Below, in pieces: positions 46,424-55,413 of a stretch of 64,000 nucleotides of DNA. The stretch lies in contig CALJES010000008.1 in assembly GCA_938074205.1 (NCBI GenBank), forward strand, positions 124,001 to 188,000, read 5' to 3'. A program made the position numbers and the translations under genes. How positions within the stretch are numbered: the first letter of the stretch is position 1; every line of letters begins with the position of its first letter. The notes under the pieces are model-generated. The model had not been told where the DNA came from. It made no database searches and was given only the letters and a program-made list of their open reading frames with translations. Source of the stretch: an uncultured bacterium (lineage in GTDB: Bacteria > Armatimonadota > UBA5829).

Positions 46424-47533
46424 CTACAGCACTCTCACGTAGGCGTTACCGGGAACGCGACGGGCAATATTCTTCATTTCCAGTATGGTGAGAGTTCCGG
46501 CAACCAGCGGCGCCGGCAACCCAGTTTTCTCAATTATCTCATCTACTGCGATTGGATCCAAAGAAAGAAGGGACGCTATCTTGCGCTCATTATCATTTGC
46601 TAGTGATTCTATGGGAAGTGTGAGCTGGCGTGGCTCGTCAGTTTCCGGCTGCAAACCAAGCTCAGCTAGTATGTCGTCAGCTGAGTCGACCAACTTTGCG
46701 CCGTCTTTGATCAGCGCGTGACAGCCAGAGTTTCGGTGATCATCTATGTTGCCGGGCACCGCGTATACATCTTTACCCTGTTCTGCTGCATAACCGGCTG
46801 TAATCAGCGCACCTGAAGCCGCTGGGCTTTGGCAAACCAAAACTCCGAGACTCATTCCGCTTATCAGCCTATTTCTCGGTGGAAACCTCCACGCTTCTGG
46901 CGCGGCTCCGAACGGAAACTCCGATACAACGGCTCCTGCCTCGGCTATCAGCTCAAAAAGCTTACGGTTTTCCGGCGGATAGTTGACATCGATGCCGCAA
47001 CCCAAGAACGCTATGGTTCTGCCGCCAGCTTCCAGCGCGCCCTTGTGGGCTGCACTGTCTATTCCTCTGGCACCCCCACTGACTATAGCCAGCCCACTGG
47101 AAGCTAGATCCCTTGCAAGCTTTGCAGCCACGGACAGGCCATATTGGCTTGCCCGCCTTGAGCCAACAATCGCAATGGACATCTTGTCTGACTCCAAGAG
47201 CCTCCCGCGAACATAAAGTAGAACTGGCGGATCATAGATGTTTCTGAGGTTTACCGGATAGTTTTCGGAGCAGATAGGTAGCAGCGTGACGTTCAGCCGC
47301 TCTATCAGATTGAGATCCTTCTCGATGGCAGCAGGAACGGGCCCGTGAATCTTCGCCACAACGTTGTCCGTGACTCTGTCAACTTTGCGCAGCTCCGCCT
47401 CCGACGCTTCGAAAACAGCCTGAGGACCGCCAAAGCAATCCAGCAATGCACGCCCAAGAGTTGGTGAGAGTTCAAGTCGACTAAACCGCAGCCAAGCACG
47501 TAGTTCTAGATCGTCCAACTCGCAAACCCGCAC
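46424..47533 (-). CDS. dprA: DNA processing protein DprA
   Basis: A 369-residue protein. The central Rossmann-like domain is textbook DprA/Smf: YPVNLRNIYDPPVLLYVRG, IAIVGSRRASQYG, IVSGGARGIDSAAHKGAL, GCGIDVNYPPENRKL, SEFPFGAAPEAWRFPPRNRLISGMS. An N-terminal helical SAM-like domain (about 1-70) and a C-terminal winged helix (about 300-365) are present. It loads RecA onto incoming single-stranded DNA during natural transformation. GTG 47533 is the likely start. Together with the prepilin-like genes it hints at competence, although no com genes are in the window. Confidence 0.96.
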   Translation of the reverse strand: MRVCELDDLELRAWLRFSRLELSPTLGRALLDCFGGPQAVFEASEAELRKVDRVTDNVVAKIHGPVPAAIEKDLNLIERLNVTLLPICSENYPVNLRNIYDPPVLLYVRGRLLESDKMSIAIVGSRRASQYGLSVAAKLARDLASSGLAIVSGGARGIDSAAHKGALEAGGRTIAFLGCGIDVNYPPENRKLFELIAEAGAVVSEFPFGAAPEAWRFPPRNRLISGMSLGVLVCQSPAASGALITAGYAAEQGKDVYAVPGNIDDHRNSGCHALIKDGAKLVDSADDILAELGLQPETDEPRQLTLPIESLANDNERKIASLLSLDPIAVDEIIEKTGLPAPLVAGTLTILEMKNIARRVPGNAYVRVL

Positions 47534-47632
47534 AAAAAGAACTCATGCCCGCGGCTAATGCAGGCTGACTGTTGGCAAGTGAGACGCAAGCTGCAAAAGC
47601 GCTCTGTCGGCGACATCCCCATTCTCAAAATC

Positions 47633-49357
47633 TCAAAACGGCCTCGGTGCCCCACTCGGCGGGCCTTGAGGGGGAGGTCCCCCAAATCCTGGAGCCGGAG
47701 GTGGAGGTGGAGGCGGCGGTGCTTCTATTTCAGGCGGCGCTTCAGGTCCCGAAGGGGTCTCAGCCCCGGTCGGCGGTGTCGGAGGTTTTGGTGGCTCAGT
47801 CGGCTTAGTTTTTGGTTCCTTCGTCTGCTTACCGGATTCCTCACCTGGAGTTACTCTGCGAGGCGGCGGAAGGCTTGAATCTGTAATTATATACCATTCC
47901 TGGACCACTAGGTTTCCAGCATAATCTTTCGCTGACACTGTTATGTAATGCAAACCGTCGGGCTTTATGTAAACAGCTTGTTTGCCCGCTCCACCTACAG
48001 GGGTCACATATGAAACGGTCGAAGTGGGCAAGTCGACGGAGGTTTCAACCGGCTGACCATCCAGCGTGATTGCGGCCGTAGAGAAATCAACGCCGCTTCC
48101 CATATCGTAGAGCACTGCCGATATCTTAATCGGAGGTGCCGGTGACATTAGAGATCCGCTCGGTGGCTTGACCGAATAAACCTTGGGCGGCAGTTGGTCA
48201 GCTGCGTCCGGACTGAAGCAGTGTAGAACTCCGTCATCTGTCAACACAAGCAGAACTCCGTCCGCAATCGTTGGCGAAGAAGCAGCGTCACAATAGAGCG
48301 CTGTTGGCGTTGTTACTGTAGATGGCGAAATCGGGTATCTCCACTTAAGCGAGCCATCTTGAGCAGCAAATGCAGCGACAACCCCTCGGGCACCGGTAAC
48401 CCATACCGTATCTCCCGCAACTACAGGGCTGGACATCGGTGTAGCCTGCAAGTCTGCAGGCTGTGTCCACTTAAATATGGGCTGCCTGGCATTGGTCAGA
48501 TACGCATAGATCTTCTTGTCTTTGCAGGGCACGTAAATGTCATACCCTTGAGCAGCCGGCGTGGCGGCCACCTCAGCCGGCAAAGTTACGTGCCATTTTT
48601 GCTGCCCGCTTCGGGTAGACAGGCCATACATGCTGTTTCCGACTGCCATTACGACAATGCTTTCCGTTATCACAGGTGAGGAATCAGTCGGGGCCACAGG
48701 CAACCGAAAGATCCATCGGAGTTTCCCTGTTGACTGCGCTATGCCGTACAAGTTGCCATCCATGCTGGCGGCAACAACCATTCCCGAGCCAACTGCAATT
48801 CCTATTGCTATGTCATCGCGGGCTGTAAACACCCATCGTCGCTCGCCTGTTTCCGCTTCTATAGCGTAGATCGACTCGTCATCGGCCCCTACATAGATCA
48901 TATTGTCAGCAATTACAGGCGGACAGCGTATGGCTCCGCGGACTCGATAAGCCCACCGGAAAGTGCCGGTTTCTGCATCCACGCAGTAAAGGTTCTCATC
49001 CGTAGCGCCGAAATAGATCGCACCCCTATAGTATGCAGGGGTGCACTTGACGGACCCCCCCAAACTCTGCTCTCGGGGATACCGCCACTTTAGGGTACCG
49101 CTCTCGAGATCAACCGCATATACCCTATCCCCGCACGCAAAATACGCCGTGCCATTAACAACGATCGGCGACGCAGCATTGTTGTCGAACTTGTTTGCTA
49201 CGTACTGCCACTTCAGAGCTATGGGTAAAGAAAGCTGCTGCGACGTGGAACTCGACTGGGTGGGGTCGTATCTCGCCATAACCATTTCCGCTGACGCACA
49301 AGTGGCGGCGACGACTACAAGTAGCGCTACAATTATGGCTCTACTGCCAAATCGCAT
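47633..49357 (-). CDS. Secreted PQQ-type beta-propeller protein with proline-rich tail
   Basis: A 574-residue protein from ATG 49357 (GGAGG at 49367-49371; an upstream in-frame ATG at 49399 is poorer). Signal peptide MRFGSRAIIVALLVVVAATCASA. Residues ~45-365 are PQQ/Trp-docking repeats: GTAYFACGDRVYAVDLESGTLKWRY, GAIYFGATDENLYCVDAETG, MIYVGADDESIYAIEAETGERRW and more, about eight blades. Next comes an Ig/bacterial-like domain (about 395-500; SAVLYDMGSGVDFSTAAITLDG, HYITVSAKDYAGN), and a C-terminal tail almost entirely Pro, Glu, Lys, Gly (about 515-574). No dehydrogenase residues are evident, so it is probably a structural or assembly protein at the envelope, similar in concept to BamB. Confidence 0.82.
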   Translation of the reverse strand: MRFGSRAIIVALLVVVAATCASAEMVMARYDPTQSSSTSQQLSLPIALKWQYVANKFDNNAASPIVVNGTAYFACGDRVYAVDLESGTLKWRYPREQSLGGSVKCTPAYYRGAIYFGATDENLYCVDAETGTFRWAYRVRGAIRCPPVIADNMIYVGADDESIYAIEAETGERRWVFTARDDIAIGIAVGSGMVVAASMDGNLYGIAQSTGKLRWIFRLPVAPTDSSPVITESIVVMAVGNSMYGLSTRSGQQKWHVTLPAEVAATPAAQGYDIYVPCKDKKIYAYLTNARQPIFKWTQPADLQATPMSSPVVAGDTVWVTGARGVVAAFAAQDGSLKWRYPISPSTVTTPTALYCDAASSPTIADGVLLVLTDDGVLHCFSPDAADQLPPKVYSVKPPSGSLMSPAPPIKISAVLYDMGSGVDFSTAAITLDGQPVETSVDLPTSTVSYVTPVGGAGKQAVYIKPDGLHYITVSAKDYAGNLVVQEWYIITDSSLPPPRRVTPGEESGKQTKEPKTKPTEPPKPPTPPTGAETPSGPEAPPEIEAPPPPPPPPAPGFGGPPPQGPPSGAPRPF

Positions 49358-49619
49358 GTCCAAAATCCTCCACACCCGCACCCAAAGCTGCTTGAACACT
49401 TCGAACTCGAGAAACGCAGCCCAGATGCAACGTCACGATTATAACCGTCGGTAAATGCGCGCGTCAACCGAAGAGCCTAAGAAGCCGCAATTTATTAGAC
49501 TAGAGCCCCACTGGAGCAGTTCCTGACCGATAGTTGAGTAAGAAAGAAATTCAAGGAAAAGAGGTATTTGCCGGGTTAGATACTCGGATCACACGCTTAG
49601 AATCCAGGCTTCCTACTTA

Positions 49620-50357
49620 CTAGAACAGGTCGAACGTTACGGTGACACCTTCCATAGAAATGCTGCAGGTTCCCTGTGATGCGTCCACCTGAACATTTGA
49701 AATCTGCATCTTCGCGGACTGGTTCGATAGCTTGCCCAAGCGTTCCACAGTACCCGAAACCGTAAGCAAAATCTGGGGAGGCCGAGTAGTAAGCTTCAAT
49801 ATGCCGGACAAAGTATATTTTGCTAGAGGAGTATCCTGTTGGGATCTAACTTCCGCATTCCCCTCAAGGGTAAAGGAATCTTTTGAAATCGCAAACTTCA
49901 CCGGCACGGAGAGCTGTCCTAGCTTAGCTCTACCATTACCTGAGAATCTGCCGCCAGTGTCAACCGTAGCCGAAACATCTGAAACCGAATGGGGTACCAG
50001 GCGTATCTCAGCTCTGCGATTGCGCAGTCCGCCAGCATCTAAAATGTAAGTGCCCACCAACTCGGCGCCTGATATTCGCGCGTTCATCGACACCTCCGCA
50101 GAGATCTCTCCGTTTGACGAACGTCTCAAAACGGCTTTCTGCCCCGGGATACCGGGTATGTAAACAACTCCTTGGGCTTCGCCTGAGCCGTCGCTGTTGA
50201 CGATGCCCTGTATATTAGCCACGCTGAACCCACCGAGTCGCATCTCTTCGGGCCATTCCCATGCCTGAGCCAAACAAGGTGAGAAGGCACAGAGTGCTAG
50301 CAAACAAGCGAGCAACGCTCGCAGGTAATCACAGCCCAGAATTCTGTCGTCAAACAT
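49620..50357 (-). CDS. Secreted protein of unknown function
   Basis: A 245-residue protein with a signal peptide (LRALLACLLALCAFSPCLAQA). The mature part is almost all beta strands with alternating polar/hydrophobic residues (SGEAQGVVYIPGIPGQKAVL, SVSDVSATVDTGGRFSGNG, KYTLSGILKLTTRPPQILLT), reminiscent of AsmA/LptA-like or repeated jelly-roll beta proteins. I do not recognise the family. It stands alone: 260 bp downstream of its stop lies the start of the propeller gene, and upstream is a 301-bp gap. Confidence 0.6.
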   Translation of the reverse strand: MFDDRILGCDYLRALLACLLALCAFSPCLAQAWEWPEEMRLGGFSVANIQGIVNSDGSGEAQGVVYIPGIPGQKAVLRRSSNGEISAEVSMNARISGAELVGTYILDAGGLRNRRAEIRLVPHSVSDVSATVDTGGRFSGNGRAKLGQLSVPVKFAISKDSFTLEGNAEVRSQQDTPLAKYTLSGILKLTTRPPQILLTVSGTVERLGKLSNQSAKMQISNVQVDASQGTCSISMEGVTVTFDLF

Positions 50358-50658
50358 ACCCTAAAACCCGATTACACCAAGTTCGGCACGTTTTGCGGCT
50401 TACCTGGCTGCAGCTGTGCTATCGTACTACAACCGGCTTACCATAACATCGACCGGACGGGATGTCAACCGGTCATTCGAACCATGTATATCAGACGTTT
50501 GCCCGGCGGGATATTTACCGCAAGACCGAAGGATTCCAACGAGTAATCACGAATTCTGAGAAGGATAGCAAGCACACTCTCCTTGACGCAGGAGACTAAC
50601 TAAAGGGCGCAACAATTCTTGTACGCACCGACATTACCATCATGCAGGAGGAATCGCA
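50358..50658. other. Divergent intergenic region
   Basis: 301 bp holding the start regions of the minus-strand secreted protein and the plus-strand AICAR transformylase. GACCGG (50451-50456) and CCGGTC (50469-50474) form a 6-bp inverted repeat, a possible operator. AGGAGG at 50646-50651 sets the TTG start at 50659. No gene is seen. Confidence 0.4.
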
Positions 50659-51792
50659 TTGGGAACAGATTTCAGAGCCAAGTATTTCAGCCGCACGAAA
50701 AGCGAGTTCCCGGACGAGATCGAAGTACTGGGTGTAACTTACGTTAAAGTTGAAGACCTGCGCTATGGCACTAACCCTCACCAAGCCGCCAGCTTCTATA
50801 GACCCAAGGACTCGCAGGGGCTACCGTTTGGACACATGGAAATCCTTAAGACCGGTAAATCTGGCTTGTCCGAAACCAATTATGGTGACTTAAATCACGG
50901 CGCTAACATCGTTAAGTACTTCGACAGACCAGCCTGCGCTGTCATGAAGCATCTGAACCCGAGCGGTGTAGCGGTCGCGCCAACGGGCACTAAGACGGTA
51001 AGCAGTGAGTCAAGTCTGAAATCGGTCTATGTGAGAGCAAGAGATGCTGATGCCGTAGCAGCATTTGGCGGAACTGTGGTTTTTAACACAGCAGTGGATG
51101 CTGAAACTGCGCGCGAGATAATGACAAGCGTCGTCGAAGTAGTTGCTGCGCCAGACTTCGAAGATGAGGCTGTTCAGATTCTGTCCGACCACGAAACTTA
51201 CAAGATGAATAAGGAGATCAGAATCATCAAGCTCCCGAACTTGATGAGACTTCCGAAGTGGGTGGGCGACGACGCCGCTCCGACGATCAAAGTACTTGCA
51301 GACGGTAGCCTCGTGGTTGCCGAACCGTTGCTTACAGGGATCAAAGGCCCACAAGACCTAATGCCCGCGTCCACTAAGCACCCTCGGCACGGTGACGTTA
51401 CAATTCAGAAGCTGCCCACAGACGAGCAGACACAGGACCTGCTGTTCAGCTGGTACGTGAACTTGAGCGTGAGATCGAACGGCGTCGTGATCGCCAAGAA
51501 CGGCGTTACTCTAGCAGTCGGCACAGGGCAACAAGACCGCGTCTCTGCTGTTCAGCAAGCAATAGAGAAGGCCCGTGAGCGTTTCAAAGGCCCTGAGACC
51601 CTGGAAGGTGCCGTGCTGAGCTCAGATGCGTTCTTCCCATTTAGAGACAGTGTAGACGCCTGCGCGGAAGCGGGTATCGCGGCGATAATTCAGCCCGGCG
51701 GCTCTGTAAGAGACTGGGAGTCAATTCAAGCCTGCAACGAGCACGGCATTGCGATGGTCTTCACCGGCGAACGGTGCTTCTCGCATCACTAA
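50659..51792 (+). CDS. purH: Stand-alone AICAR transformylase (second domain of PurH)
   Basis: A 377-residue protein covering only the AICAR formyltransferase domain: DLRYGTNPHQAASFY (33-47), the catalytic KHLNPSG (K97, H98), AFGGTVVFN, FSWYVNLSVRSNGVV, GTGQQDRVSAV, and SDAFFPFRDSVDACAEAGI ... QPGGSVRD near the end. The N-terminal MGS-like IMP cyclohydrolase domain of normal 510-590-residue PurH is absent and is not encoded alongside. The enzyme uses 10-formyl-H4folate, the product of fhs at 5276, to formylate AICAR. TTG 50659 is supported by AGGAGG seven bases upstream. Cyclisation to IMP must be done by a separate protein. Confidence 0.9.
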   Translation: MGTDFRAKYFSRTKSEFPDEIEVLGVTYVKVEDLRYGTNPHQAASFYRPKDSQGLPFGHMEILKTGKSGLSETNYGDLNHGANIVKYFDRPACAVMKHLNPSGVAVAPTGTKTVSSESSLKSVYVRARDADAVAAFGGTVVFNTAVDAETAREIMTSVVEVVAAPDFEDEAVQILSDHETYKMNKEIRIIKLPNLMRLPKWVGDDAAPTIKVLADGSLVVAEPLLTGIKGPQDLMPASTKHPRHGDVTIQKLPTDEQTQDLLFSWYVNLSVRSNGVVIAKNGVTLAVGTGQQDRVSAVQQAIEKARERFKGPETLEGAVLSSDAFFPFRDSVDACAEAGIAAIIQPGGSVRDWESIQACNEHGIAMVFTGERCFSHH

Positions 51793-51869
51793 CTAGAAGA
51801 TCACTTGAGGAATGTGAGCGGGCAAAGGTGCGAAGGTTTACAAAAATAGAACGTTTGCGCGATGTGCGC

Positions 51870-53510
51870 TTACTTGCCGGCAGCAGCTTTCTGTTTGTCC
51901 GTGGCACTCCCAGACTCAGACTTGGCTTCATAGATGTCGAACCCGACGCTGATGTCTCTTATAGTCCACCCAGGCTTGTATTCTTTCATCTGAAGCACGA
52001 TCTTCCCGTCTAGAGAGCGCAGCACTGCCCTACCAATCGTTCGATCTTCATATGACGCCTTCGAGTCCCAGGGAGGAACCGCGATATCAAAAATCTTACC
52101 CGCTGAGCGAGCGCGCGCAAGCTCCTCGATCGGACGCGGCGTAACGAGCTCCAGCGTCTGGCCGGATCGACCAATGGACGCTACTGGCCCATACCAGCGT
52201 GCCTGTTCGGGATCGACAAGCTTTACTAGCACGGAGTTCTGCGAGATTGGAGCGTAAGAATACTCCGGCCGCGTTACCCCCAAGTAAGTGCCGCCAGTTG
52301 AATGCGGCGTAAGTACAACGTAGCCGGCGTTGGCATACACGAGCTTCTCATATCTGTCGTCCCACACGACTTGCCTTGCCAACAGTCGCTGGAAACTCGG
52401 TAATGACGCAGCGAGTTCTAGCTTTCCGGGGTCGCCCGGCAGAAACGTCGACGAAACAATTCTGCCTACTCCCTTTTCGGGATTCGGCATCGGTGGAGCA
52501 TAAACGCCAACTCCTTTTCGAATGTCCGCCCCACCTAGCGGCCGCATCGCATAGTAGACGGCCTTGCACTGTTTACCCTGTGATTCCAAAACTACAGCGC
52601 GGGCAACCGGAACTGCTGTGAGGCTCTCATAATAAAAATCCCATCCCTTTGTCATCAGCCAGACAACTGAACCCCCTGAAAGTTGGTGGTCAGTTACAAA
52701 GCTCACCATAGAGCCAGATATGGATGATACTTCTCCAATTTGGTACGGCCTCGCTACCTCCTTAACTTCCTCCGGGGGTACAGGTATGCCCATCTTCTGC
52801 AGCAGTTCTGTCAAGTATCGCTCACGCTCCGGGGTTGGCGGGTGCGAGGAGAATATCTTTGGAGGTTCTCCCCCCTGCTCGGTTTGGAACCTGCGAATCT
52901 TCCGCAACGCGAGAAGCAAACCAGCCGGATTGAACCCAGCCTTATGACACAATTCGACGCCAATTTCATCAGCCTGCCTCTCGTCTCCCCGCGAGTACTT
53001 AAGCGTATACAACTGGTGAGCAAGATCAGCGATGTTTGTCCACGTCTCATTTGCATTCAGAGCAGTCAACAATACCGCCAATATTATCTGCCGGCGCTGT
53101 GCTTTGAGAATTGCGTCTATAGTGTGTCGGCGATCTACGTGCACTATCTCGTGAGCAAGAACACCAACCCTTTCATCGTGTCTCAATACATTCCAAAGCC
53201 TTTCGGAGAAGTAAATGAAGCCTCCCGGAACAGCGAAGGCGTTAAGTTCATCGGTGCGCAAGATTCGGAAATGGTACTTTATCTCGGGCCTCCATACGTA
53301 CTTCACGAGCTTTTGGCCTATCTCGCTGATTTCTCTGAGAGCTTTTTCGTCCGAGATTTGCGGCGTCTCTTTGAGTATCTGCTCGTCGACCTTCTTGCCG
53401 AGATCTATCTCTTCCTGAAGCGAAACGGCGCCCGCCGATAGCGCTGCCAACATATGCACGAGCGCACAGAAACAAAAGACTAGACCGCGACACTTGTTGA
53501 CCATCATCAC
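51870..53510 (-). CDS. Secreted M48-family zinc metalloprotease
   Basis: A 546-residue protein with an N-terminal signal (LVFCFCALVHMLAALSAGAVS). The M48 core is at residues 60-235: VPGGFIYF, the zinc motif HEIVH (120-124), and the third ligand region ERQAD (177-181), followed by SSHPPTPERERYL. The C-terminal half (about 250-530) is beta-rich and unlike known M48 tails. This BepA/YfgC-like group degrades misfolded outer-membrane or periplasmic proteins. No TPR repeats are seen, unlike BepA. It ends with a charged KQKAAAGK-type tail. Confidence 0.9.
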   Translation of the reverse strand: MMMVNKCRGLVFCFCALVHMLAALSAGAVSLQEEIDLGKKVDEQILKETPQISDEKALREISEIGQKLVKYVWRPEIKYHFRILRTDELNAFAVPGGFIYFSERLWNVLRHDERVGVLAHEIVHVDRRHTIDAILKAQRRQIILAVLLTALNANETWTNIADLAHQLYTLKYSRGDERQADEIGVELCHKAGFNPAGLLLALRKIRRFQTEQGGEPPKIFSSHPPTPERERYLTELLQKMGIPVPPEEVKEVARPYQIGEVSSISGSMVSFVTDHQLSGGSVVWLMTKGWDFYYESLTAVPVARAVVLESQGKQCKAVYYAMRPLGGADIRKGVGVYAPPMPNPEKGVGRIVSSTFLPGDPGKLELAASLPSFQRLLARQVVWDDRYEKLVYANAGYVVLTPHSTGGTYLGVTRPEYSYAPISQNSVLVKLVDPEQARWYGPVASIGRSGQTLELVTPRPIEELARARSAGKIFDIAVPPWDSKASYEDRTIGRAVLRSLDGKIVLQMKEYKPGWTIRDISVGFDIYEAKSESGSATDKQKAAAGK

Positions 53511-53608
53511 GAATCTCCGGTTTTGAAAAGATAGCTCCCGAATCCCTTATACCTTATAGAGGATAGACGCAGAAAACGCGCGAGGTTCACTCACCTGGAA
53601 TAGGAATC

Positions 53609-53977
53609 TCAATGGTTATAGCGGGCAGTCGTGTCTATAGGTTCCGCCGGCATCGGCTCTCCGTTTTGGTCGATGACGACTGGTCGGCGGCAGATATCGC
53701 AGCAGAAGCTTTTCCTAGATTCGTAGACCTCGTTCTTGCTAGCACAATACGGACAAAAGAGAGAACGTGTGGGCTCCTTGCCTAGAATGGACACATAAAT
53801 CATAGCGCCAATAAGCACAAGCATGGAAAGAATAATCACCGGCGCACCGATTATCGAGATGCCGAGCACAGCGAAAACAAGCCCGACAAGTAAAGCAAAG
53901 CCTGCGTACATAAATATCTTGTGCGTTTTTCGCTCAAGATCTCTGACTGTAGAGAACTCTATCTTAAGAGGGGCCAT
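53609..53977 (-). CDS. Small membrane protein with C-terminal zinc ribbon
   Basis: A 122-residue protein. Two adjacent helices (FMYAGFALLVGLVFAVLGISII and VIILSMLVLIGAMIYVSIL) are followed by a four-cysteine ribbon, CPYCASKNEVYESRKSFC-CDIC, so a metal-binding domain faces one side of the membrane. The function is unknown; such proteins are often annotated as zinc-ribbon or DUF membrane proteins. Between a metalloprotease gene and a prepilin gene on the same strand. Confidence 0.7.
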   Translation of the reverse strand: MAPLKIEFSTVRDLERKTHKIFMYAGFALLVGLVFAVLGISIIGAPVIILSMLVLIGAMIYVSILGKEPTRSLFCPYCASKNEVYESRKSFCCDICRRPVVIDQNGEPMPAEPIDTTARYNH

Positions 53978-54005
53978 AGCTCTGCTCAGAGCGTTCTTGC
54001 GAGGT

Positions 54006-54824
54006 CTAGTCCAATTCAGTATAGGAATGCCACCGCTCTAATTGCTGCAGCCGAGCCTCAAGATGCTCTATGCCTCTCACCCGGGCGGCGTGGCCATCGG
54101 CGAATAGAGTGTTGCAATATGCCACCTTGTTTTCAGGCATAACGTAATCGCCGAGGTGCCAAAACCATATGTCGCCCAGTAGGGCCTTCCTTGCACTACT
54201 AATTACCGCACTCAAAGGCGCACCGATGCGTGTGCGCTTGCCGCTGATATCTACCTCGGGAGCCAATGCTGTGCGCGGAACCTTGGGAGGATTCTCACCG
54301 GATGAACCCAGGTAATCGCGCTGATTCGCCGCGTAGTACTCGTAGCTGCACCCCGTCTGGCGCCAAACAGGAACACCTGCCCTAACACCTCCACCGAACC
54401 CATCGCAACTCTTGGGTAGACCTGTATCGCTCGGACAGCAGAAAACACTCCGCTTTGTATAGGAGCGGGTGCCGTCGGGCAGTTTAGCAGAGACCATGCC
54501 ACCGGGTATGAACGGCATGAGGATTTCCTGGATGGTCTTCTGCCCCTTCGTAGCAGGTGAACCGGGAATGCCCCAGGGCACGGCGGCCGGGAATTGCTCA
54601 TCGTAATCGTCCAAGTACATCCGGAAGGCGATACCCAACTGACGCATATTAGCCAGGCATTCCGTCGTCTGGGCATTTCGTTTCGCTTTTACCAGAACAG
54701 GAAAGCCAATTGCCGCCAACACGCCTACAATCGCAAGGACTGCTACCAGCTCCACAAGCGTGAAAGCTCGGGCTGATTTCCTTGCTTTAGCCACTGCTTT
54801 AAGTTTTACGGGCCGCCCTGTCAT
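54006..54824 (-). CDS. Prepilin-like protein with N-methylation leader
   Basis: A 272-residue protein with a long basic leader (about 20 residues, KAVAKARKSARA) cleaved before FTLVELVAVLAIVGVLAAIGFPVLV, followed by TECLANMRQLGIAFRMYLDDYDEQFPA, the same layout as the protein at 7272. Near the C-terminus AYCNTLFADGHAARVRGIEHLEARL carries the DGH motif. The leader is longer than usual for class a pilins, so a downstream start is possible, but no internal methionine suits better. It belongs to the same expanded pseudopilin-like family and is likely exported through a type II/IV pilus machinery encoded elsewhere. Confidence 0.83.
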   Translation of the reverse strand: MTGRPVKLKAVAKARKSARAFTLVELVAVLAIVGVLAAIGFPVLVKAKRNAQTTECLANMRQLGIAFRMYLDDYDEQFPAAVPWGIPGSPATKGQKTIQEILMPFIPGGMVSAKLPDGTRSYTKRSVFCCPSDTGLPKSCDGFGGGVRAGVPVWRQTGCSYEYYAANQRDYLGSSGENPPKVPRTALAPEVDISGKRTRIGAPLSAVISSARKALLGDIWFWHLGDYVMPENKVAYCNTLFADGHAARVRGIEHLEARLQQLERWHSYTELD

Positions 54825-55413
54825 TTCTCCCAGCCCCCTGCGCCACTACTACACGGCGCAGCCGTTGAAGGCTCTGGTCTCATTGTACACTATGATTTCG
54901 GCAAAGTCAACCGTAAGTCTTGCCTTTGGCAATATGTTCGCAAGAAGTGTTGGTTAATATTAGACTCAGTGGAATTATCAGCAGGTTTCAGCCTTTTCTG
55001 GATAACCTAGTTATGGTTATGAGAACTTAAACCCATAACACTGTAACACTTCAAGCACCCTACCTTTCAGAATGATAGTCCCCTCAGACCCGTCGTTGTG
55101 CATAGTATACCCGACTTAGAACCAGGCCGTTGTTTGGAAGGTGCAACTGCGTTTCGGAAACGTCGCCGAAAAATTATACTATCACATTTAATTGGCGAGT
55201 CTTTGAACGGCTCAGCTAATCATGATGACCTCTCGGTTTTCCATACCATGGCTTTGTATTGTAGTTTATGACGGGATACACCAATATCACTAGCCAGCAT
55301 AGAAAAGTTGGATCCGTCCAACTGCTTGCGAAATTGTCAGCTACCAGATACCGCAGTATAATCAAGTTTGCGTATATAACCCACCTGCAGCCGTTTTCTG
55401 GAGTGTAAAGCCT
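54825..55413. other. 589-bp intergenic region upstream of argC
   Basis: No gene, tRNA or known riboswitch is recognised. AGTTGGA (55306-55312) and TCCAACT (55317-55323) form a 7-bp hairpin capped by a TCCG tetraloop, about 90 bp before argC; there is no T-run after it. The region is AT-richer than its neighbours. It must hold divergent promoters for argC and the prepilin gene. Confidence 0.4.

Noticed and set aside
54825-55413. tRNA or T-box/B12 riboswitch in the long argC leader
   Set aside because: No T-loop GTTCGAnTC, no B12 box, and no paired cloverleaf could be found.
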